Below are positions 59,336 to 64,000 of a stretch of DNA of 64,000 bases, piece by piece (within the stretch, counting starts at the first letter, position 1; every line of letters starts with the position of its first letter). A program made the position numbers and the translations under genes. Origin of the DNA: Chitinophagaceae bacterium (GTDB lineage: Bacteria > Bacteroidota > Bacteroidia > Chitinophagales > Chitinophagaceae); the NCBI GenBank assembly GCA_016787065.1, contig JAEUVD010000044.1, forward strand, positions 62,001-126,000, read 5' to 3'. A model generated the notes under the pieces. It had not been told where the DNA came from. It saw only the letters and a list, made by a program, of their open reading frames with translations, and searched no databases.

Positions 59336-60296
59336 TACACTGGTTTCTGATGTTAGCTATAAAGTTAAGAGAATAGGTTACATCACTAATGGTTTGTCCT
59401 TTTTCAGGATGACTTGTAATGGTGTAAACCCGAGAGATGTATTTTTTTTGTTTTGTAATAAAATCATCACTACTATGATAAATCACACCTAAACGGGTCG
59501 TGCTCACTCCATCAGCTGATGCCATTTGGGGTACGCATTGATCTGTTTCTGCATCTATGATATTGGGTAATTGATAAACATCGATAAGTATGGAATCCAA
59601 ACTATAGCTTCCATTCAAGTTGTGTTTTTTGTTGATGTATTTATGAATAATACTTAGGATTACGGAATCACATACCTGGGGTTTTTCTTTTTTCATTAAT
59701 TCAAGCGAATAATCTTCACCGTCAAGGGGTATGCAAAACGAAATATTTTTGGTGTAATTGTTTCGAATAGATTGTGTTGCTTTCAAAACTTCTGCTTCAA
59801 ATTGTTTTGTAGGCAAATGTGCTTTAACCTTATTGTTCAGGTAATATGTATTTAAGGCTTTCGCTCCACCATAGTAAGGTATTGCAGAAAGCATAGCGTT
59901 CAATGGTGATAGGTCGTCAGCTTCATGCATATTTCTCAACTGTTGATTTTCGGCGAAAATGTACGGAAGATATAAAAGAAAAAATGCTTCAGCTGTACGT
60001 TGTTGTCCGATTTCATCAATCACTTTAGTCCAATTAAAATAATCAATCACACTTCTGATTTTTACACCAGGTTCCGGCCAACGGTAATACGAACTATCTA
60101 GTACATACATCGGGTAGTGCATCATGCAAATCAATGAATCCAATTTATTTTCAGGAGGGTAGTGTAAAAAGGTAAATTGGTAAATATCGTGAATCAATGG
60201 TATCGATTGTATAGAAAAGGGCTTTATAGATTTACACTGACTGTAGCCTCCTAGCGTTAGGTTGGTGAGGAGGAAAAAAAGTAAAATTCTCTTCAT
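59322..60296 (-). CDS. secreted protein of unknown function (operon gene 1)
   Basis: From the ATG at 60296, 324 residues with a signal peptide (MKRILLFFLLTNLTLGGYSQ). The frame is open to 60368, but the longer N-terminus would bury the signal. The mature protein is not recognised. It has SLDSILIDVYQLPNIIDAETDQC and a C-terminal strand-rich part (VYTITSHPEKGQTISDVTYSL). Region-by-region it resembles the 320-residue product of the next gene (see there). It leads the three-gene operon; a TAATCTTG box (one mismatch to TAnnTTTG, minus strand) lies at 60321-60328. Possibly a lineage-specific cell-envelope system; no functional evidence. Confidence 0.76.
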   Translation of the reverse strand: MKRILLFFLLTNLTLGGYSQCKSIKPFSIQSIPLIHDIYQFTFLHYPPENKLDSLICMMHYPMYVLDSSYYRWPEPGVKIRSVIDYFNWTKVIDEIGQQRTAEAFFLLYLPYIFAENQQLRNMHEADDLSPLNAMLSAIPYYGGAKALNTYYLNNKVKAHLPTKQFEAEVLKATQSIRNNYTKNISFCIPLDGEDYSLELMKKEKPQVCDSVILSIIHKYINKKHNLNGSYSLDSILIDVYQLPNIIDAETDQCVPQMASADGVSTTRLGVIYHSSDDFITKQKKYISRVYTITSHPEKGQTISDVTYSLNFIANIRNQCNEND

Positions 60297-60529
60297 GAAA
60301 TTTTTGAAAAACACTCTATGCAAGATTATTACAGATTCCATAAATAAAATTTGCTTTTTTTTAAGCAATTCGAAATAATAGTTCTTTCACAATTATCAAA
60401 GGAGAAGATTTCAGGGTAAATAATTCATATAAAAGAAAAAACACATCTAAACATTGAACAGAGAATTACTAGGCATTTACTCCTAATAAGCAGTATATTC
60501 AAACGTTCTATCAAACCAATCTTTTTATC

Positions 60530-62089
60530 ATGATGCTGTATCGTTTGATTTTTTTCATCCTTACTTTTCTTTCTTTTATTAAAGCGAATGCCCAAGGTTG
60601 CACTTCCGTTTCAACCGGATTAATTCCGATTAATGATTTGGGCGCTGGAACTTACATGGGTATGACAGGTGGTTTATATCCAGGAGCCAGTAACAGTATG
60701 CCGGCCGCCCATAAAACCGCCGGTTTATTGAAAGCCTCACAAGTACAATGTCTTAGTTTTAATGGAGTACCCGATGCGTTTAATGGTAAAATAGCTTGGC
60801 TGAGTATTGGCATGTCGAATACAACGCAAGAAACGCAACAATTTATACCTATCGCAAATGCTTACACCGGAAAAAATCCGAAACTAACGTTGGTAGATGG
60901 AGCTCAAGGAGGAATGACGGCTCAAATTATATCAACACCTTCGCACCCGAACTATAGTATTTATTGGAGTACGGTGGCTTCAAGATTGGCTTCGGCTGGT
61001 GTTACGAATCAGCAAGTACAAATAATTTGGCTCAAAGCAGCCGATCAAGCCTTAGGTTCACCCTATATGCAACATTATGATTCCTTGGTCGTGCGTTACA
61101 AACGCATAATGCACGAATTAAAAATTCGTTTCCCGAATGTAAAAATTTGTTATCTCAGTAGTAGAATATCTGCTCGTTATGCAACAAGTCCGCTCAACCC
61201 TGAACCGTATGCCTATCTTACAGGCTGGGCTGTAAAAAAGGTTATTGCCGATCAGATAGCCGGTGATCCTTCGTTACAATTTACGGGGGTAGGAGCTAAC
61301 TCACCTTGGCTAAGTTGGGGCTGCTATATGTGGTCTGATGGTAGTACACCGCAAGTTGCAAACCCGAGTGTTTTCTGGAATTGTGCAACAGATTTTCTTA
61401 CTTCAGATTACACCCACCCAAATTCAACAGGCGCATTAAAAGCTGCAAATCTTTGGCTACAATTTCATACGAGCGACCCAACAGCGAAGCCATGGTTTTT
61501 GGGAGCCGGATGTATAACCTCATCAAACACCGGTATCAAATTTCATTTATCAGGTTTTTATGCCGGGAATGATTTGATGCAACCTGTTTTATATAATCAA
61601 GGAGTTACCGGAGCAAACTTGCAACAATGTGATAGCGTGGAAATTCAATTTCGATCACCTTCGGCGCCTTACACCCTAATAAATAGCGTTCACACAGTGG
61701 TAAGTACACAAGGTGAGATAACTATTTTGTTACCCTTTACCGGTGTGTTTTATCTGGTTGTAAAACACCGAAGTGGACTTGAAACATGGAGTAACGAACC
61801 GGTTTTATGCTATGGCGAAACGTTCTATAATTTTACGAATGCATCAAACCAAGCATTCGGAAATAATCAAATACAACTCGATAGTACAACTTGGGGTTTC
61901 TTTCAAGGTGATTTGAACCAGGATAGAAGTATCGACGCGTTAGACTTTCTGATTTTGGAACCTGATATTCAAACCGGTAATTCGGGTTATTTAGTTTCTG
62001 ATTTGAATGGTGATGGCACAACGGATATTTTTGATTACTTAGTGATTGATGCGAGCATCGTTTCAGGTATTACAAGCAGTGTCCCTTAG
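60530..62089 (+). CDS. secreted SGNH-like hydrolase with dockerin-like C-terminus
   Basis: A 519-residue exported protein (signal peptide to KANAQG). The catalytic part resembles SGNH/GDSL hydrolases: a nucleophile-type block LSIGMSNTTQE (Ser96), a glycine block VDGAQGGMTA, IIWLKAADQA in the oxyanion-Asn region, and the catalytic Asp293-x-x-His296 in TSDYTHPNSTGA. The usual GDS is replaced by GMS, so activity is likely but not certain. The C-terminal ~60 residues have two calcium-loop repeats, GDLNQDRSIDALDF and DLNGDGTTDIFDY, like a dockerin type I domain. No T9SS sorting domain is seen. Possible roles are deacetylation or ester cleavage of polysaccharide; substrate unknown. Starts at 60530 or 60533 are equivalent. 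Confidence 0.8.
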   Translation: MMLYRLIFFILTFLSFIKANAQGCTSVSTGLIPINDLGAGTYMGMTGGLYPGASNSMPAAHKTAGLLKASQVQCLSFNGVPDAFNGKIAWLSIGMSNTTQETQQFIPIANAYTGKNPKLTLVDGAQGGMTAQIISTPSHPNYSIYWSTVASRLASAGVTNQQVQIIWLKAADQALGSPYMQHYDSLVVRYKRIMHELKIRFPNVKICYLSSRISARYATSPLNPEPYAYLTGWAVKKVIADQIAGDPSLQFTGVGANSPWLSWGCYMWSDGSTPQVANPSVFWNCATDFLTSDYTHPNSTGALKAANLWLQFHTSDPTAKPWFLGAGCITSSNTGIKFHLSGFYAGNDLMQPVLYNQGVTGANLQQCDSVEIQFRSPSAPYTLINSVHTVVSTQGEITILLPFTGVFYLVVKHRSGLETWSNEPVLCYGETFYNFTNASNQAFGNNQIQLDSTTWGFFQGDLNQDRSIDALDFLILEPDIQTGNSGYLVSDLNGDGTTDIFDYLVIDASIVSGITSSVP

Positions 62090-62213
62090 TTTCATATAAA
62101 ATAAATTCAAACGTTCCATCTGATACTTGGTATTACCTTTTTGTGTAACCACAAAAGTGGACTGTAATATTTTCTTCCTGCCGAGTATCATTGAGTTCTA
62201 AAATTTATATACT

Positions 62214-62570
62214 ATGCATTGTACTAAACTCCTCAACATTCCAGACAATCACGTCATTGGTTACTTAAACGATGACTGTCATGTAGTAACAAATTCGTAC
62301 TACACCAAAGGGTCACGAATAATTCTTCATCTTAAAAAACCTGGTGCTGGGTTAGCTCATCTCTGTATTGAGGACGGAGAAGAACATGTTTGCTATCCAA
62401 TACAAATACAATGTATGACTAACGAAACACCTGCTTGTGCTTCGTTACCTTACGGACTTATTGATTTGTATGATGAATCCTGTAGTTGTATTGCACGTAA
62501 TGTAACAATAGATAACATTATTTGTAATGATGTTACACCAAACGTGCATGTTGTTTACTGGATAGCGTAA
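62214..62570 (+). CDS. Cys-rich orphan protein, 118 residues
   Basis: Not recognised. It has nine cysteines in 118 residues, including SCSC, and a beta-rich pattern (RIILHLKKPGAGLAHLCI, HVCYPIQIQC). No signal peptide or membrane segment, which is odd for a Cys-rich protein unless it binds metal or is redox-active. It follows the SGNH gene by 124 bp and is closed by a clear terminator, which supports it being a real gene. Codon pattern is like that of its neighbours. Confidence 0.6.
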   Translation: MHCTKLLNIPDNHVIGYLNDDCHVVTNSYYTKGSRIILHLKKPGAGLAHLCIEDGEEHVCYPIQIQCMTNETPACASLPYGLIDLYDESCSCIARNVTIDNIICNDVTPNVHVVYWIA

Positions 62571-62594
62571 CCGCAGTAAATTCTAGATGGGAGT

Positions 62595-62630
62595 ATAAGG
62601 GACTAGATTAAATTAGTCCCTTATTTTATT
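62595..62630 (+). terminator. intrinsic terminator after the Cys-rich gene
   Basis: Perfect 11-bp stem (62595-62605 with 62614-62624, ATAAGGGACTA/TAGTCCCTTAT), 8-nt loop, then TTTATT. It can also serve the convergent caspase-like gene. Confidence 0.82.
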
Positions 62631-62654
62631 ATGGAAGCGATAGGACTACAATCT

Positions 62655-63599
62655 TTAGAATGCTATCCTTCTTTCTAGTAGTTCAAGTGCCGCTTTTTTG
62701 CAACTTTCGTTGAATAGAAGACAGCAATTAAAATTTTCCAACGCCCTGTTATTTTCATTATGCGCTAACAGATTTGAATTTTGCAATAATTGTTTAACCG
62801 TGAAGTTTAATTTGTTTTCTACTAAATAGTTTAGCGCGTAGCCACTTTGTGTTAAACCATCAGGTAAGTTTGATTGCAACGTAACTGTATCGCTATTCAT
62901 ACCAATCAAAAACACTGGAAATTGCAGCGGTAACATGGTTCTGAAAAGGTTTGGGATTTGAGGTGAAGAATTACTTGTTTCTTTTACATGGTAATATTCC
63001 GATGGCATATTGTTATTTAATCGATCATCTTCGTTGCGCAATTCTTCTAAAGGGATTTGAGTTAATTTAGTTTGTTGTCCGACGATTTCATTGTTTACAC
63101 AATGTTCAAATTCAAATCGAATTTGTTCTACGACATCGGAAGCACAAGTGTTAAAACAAAGTATGACTGTACAATGTTTAAAGTACATTTCTAACGAAGT
63201 ATAAACATCACTTATCTTGAGGTAGGTATCTCCTCCTAGAGAAAATCGATACTCTTTACCACTCGATGTTTTAAATATGCCGGCATGACCATGAATCACT
63301 ATCATCACATAATCTGACGGCTTAGGTATTAGCTGTTCCTGCGCAAGAAAACAGCAACGAAGACATTGCATAACATGCTCTTTCAATAAACCCGTCTCTT
63401 TATTGTAGGTTAGCACCATTTTATTTTCAACAATACTTGAAGGTTGTTGCGAAGCAAGTTTAGACATAACCGTAGCGTCGTTTAACATAGCATAAAACAT
63501 GGCATCATGATGAACGGGTAAAAGTTCATTCAACTGATAGGAACCAAGTATTAAATTAAATAGGAACAACATGGCTATGCAAAATTGTTCAATCATCAC
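62655..63599 (-). CDS. caspase-like (C14/CHAT-type) protein with N-terminal hydrophobic segment
   Basis: A 314-residue protein with an N-terminal hydrophobic stretch (about residues 5-20) that could be a signal peptide or anchor. The next part has the layout of a caspase-fold peptidase: an N-terminal helix with DAMFYAMLND; a strand DYVMIVIHGHAG carrying the candidate catalytic His (His103 or His105); and a strand TVILCFNTCASDVV ending in the candidate nucleophile Cys152. The intervening distance fits peptidase family C14. The C-terminal region (FPVFLIGMNSDTV ... SGYALNYLVE) resembles the later strands of CHAT/C14 domains. It starts 34 bp after the stop of the histidine kinase gene on the same strand, so it is likely co-transcribed. 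Proteolytic activity and target are unknown; a degenerate inactive member is possible. Confidence 0.62.
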   Translation of the reverse strand: MMIEQFCIAMLFLFNLILGSYQLNELLPVHHDAMFYAMLNDATVMSKLASQQPSSIVENKMVLTYNKETGLLKEHVMQCLRCCFLAQEQLIPKPSDYVMIVIHGHAGIFKTSSGKEYRFSLGGDTYLKISDVYTSLEMYFKHCTVILCFNTCASDVVEQIRFEFEHCVNNEIVGQQTKLTQIPLEELRNEDDRLNNNMPSEYYHVKETSNSSPQIPNLFRTMLPLQFPVFLIGMNSDTVTLQSNLPDGLTQSGYALNYLVENKLNFTVKQLLQNSNLLAHNENNRALENFNCCLLFNESCKKAALELLERRIAF

Positions 63600-63633
63600 A
63601 ATAAATTATCTACCCCTTTTGTGTAGCTTGTTT

Positions 63634-64000
63634 CTAAAGCGGAACACACAGACAAACGCGTACCCCGCCTTCTGTACTATTACTTATTTCCACAGTGCCG
63701 TGATATGATTCTAATCGTTTCTTCATAAGAAGAAGTCCGTTTCCAAATTCCGTTTTTTGTTTTAAACCGTTACCATTATCGATTATGATAATCATAATTT
63801 GATGATCAACGAGCTGCACGGTAGTAGTTACTAAATTGGCACCAGAGTGTTTAATTATATTCGTAACCGCTTCCTTCACACTATAAAATATATTCTTTCT
63901 TTTTTCGCCCGGCATTTCAAGAACAGGAATTTGATCTGGTATGGTAAATTGTAGTTCGAAACCTAAAGGGTCAAGTTGTCGAGTAATATGTTGACGGATA
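63634..64000 (-). CDS. sensor histidine kinase, C-terminal part (NarL/DegS-type)
   Basis: The gene runs off the window's right edge: the frame stays open through base 64000, so the ATG at 63915 is only an internal codon. The visible 121 residues hold the HATPase_c domain. The N box is FYSVKEAVTNIIKHSGA, the G1 box IDNGNGL, and the G2-type region FGNGLLLMKKRLESYHGTVEIS, ending GGVRVCLCVPL. This is the pattern of HPK7-type kinases (HisKA_3 with HATPase_c), which usually pair with LuxR-type response regulators. The sensor and phosphoacceptor parts are outside. The caspase-like gene follows 34 bp downstream. Confidence 0.85.
   Translation of the reverse strand, partial: IRQHITRQLDPLGFELQFTIPDQIPVLEMPGEKRKNIFYSVKEAVTNIIKHSGANLVTTTVQLVDHQIMIIIIDNGNGLKQKTEFGNGLLLMKKRLESYHGTVEISNSTEGGVRVCLCVPL

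Overview
The window looks like chromosome of a free-living member of the Bacteroidota. The evidence is indirect but consistent: AT-rich DNA, several secreted proteins ending in type IX secretion (T9SS) type A or type B sorting domains, a TonB-dependent receptor with a carboxypeptidase-like N-terminal domain, MauG-type cytochrome peroxidase, PafA-type alkaline phosphatase, no clear Shine-Dalgarno sites, and promoter candidates of the Bacteroidota form (TTTG-like box, 18-21 bp, TAnnTTTG). The lineage cannot be fixed below phylum. No tRNA, rRNA, CRISPR array, insertion sequence or prophage was seen.

Layout. 1-6 kb: end of an acetoacetyl-CoA reductase-like gene, pirin, beta-carbonic anhydrase, di-haem cytochrome c peroxidase, a DUF4153 membrane protein and a secreted endonuclease/exonuclease/phosphatase protein. 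6-13 kb: rpoB standing alone, without rplL or rpoC beside it, then a TonB-dependent receptor. 13-24 kb: DUF1801 protein with a PafA-like phosphatase, a serine-palmitoyltransferase-family PLP enzyme, a T9SS-exported sulfatase, an aspartate aminotransferase-like enzyme, dnaE (apparently with a non-ATG start) and thioredoxin. 24-28 kb: a 1.4-kiloresidue T9SS surface protein. 28-33 kb: a His-rich small protein in an operon with an EF-G paralogue lacking the catalytic histidine, a GNAT acetyltransferase and MgtE. 33-37 kb: a type B sorted secreted protein, a DUF5995 protein and 4-hydroxyphenylpyruvate dioxygenase. 37-40 kb: a secreted collagen-like protein. 40-41 kb: about 1.1 kb without a gene.

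41-55.4 kb is one reading frame of 4786 codons, a giant T9SS-exported surface protein. It has beta-helix-like modules, 29 copies of a 51-residue repeat (153 bp), five GEVED domains inserted inside individual repeats, one LamG-like domain, two fibronectin III domains and a type A sorting domain. The 24-28 kb gene is its smaller paralogue, and the 33 kb gene carries divergent copies of the same repeat.

55.7-64 kb is accessory in character: a translationally coupled three-gene operon of unknown secreted proteins, a secreted SGNH-like hydrolase with a dockerin-like tail, a Cys-rich orphan, and a sensor histidine kinase (cut by the window edge) followed by a caspase-like protein with an N-terminal hydrophobic segment.

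The most novel-looking signals are a strict covariation of two extra cysteines in a subset of the giant protein's repeats, the nesting of GEVED domains inside the repeats together with a 1.65-kb segmental duplication, the unlinked rpoB, the EF-G paralogue operon, and the kinase/caspase-like pair.
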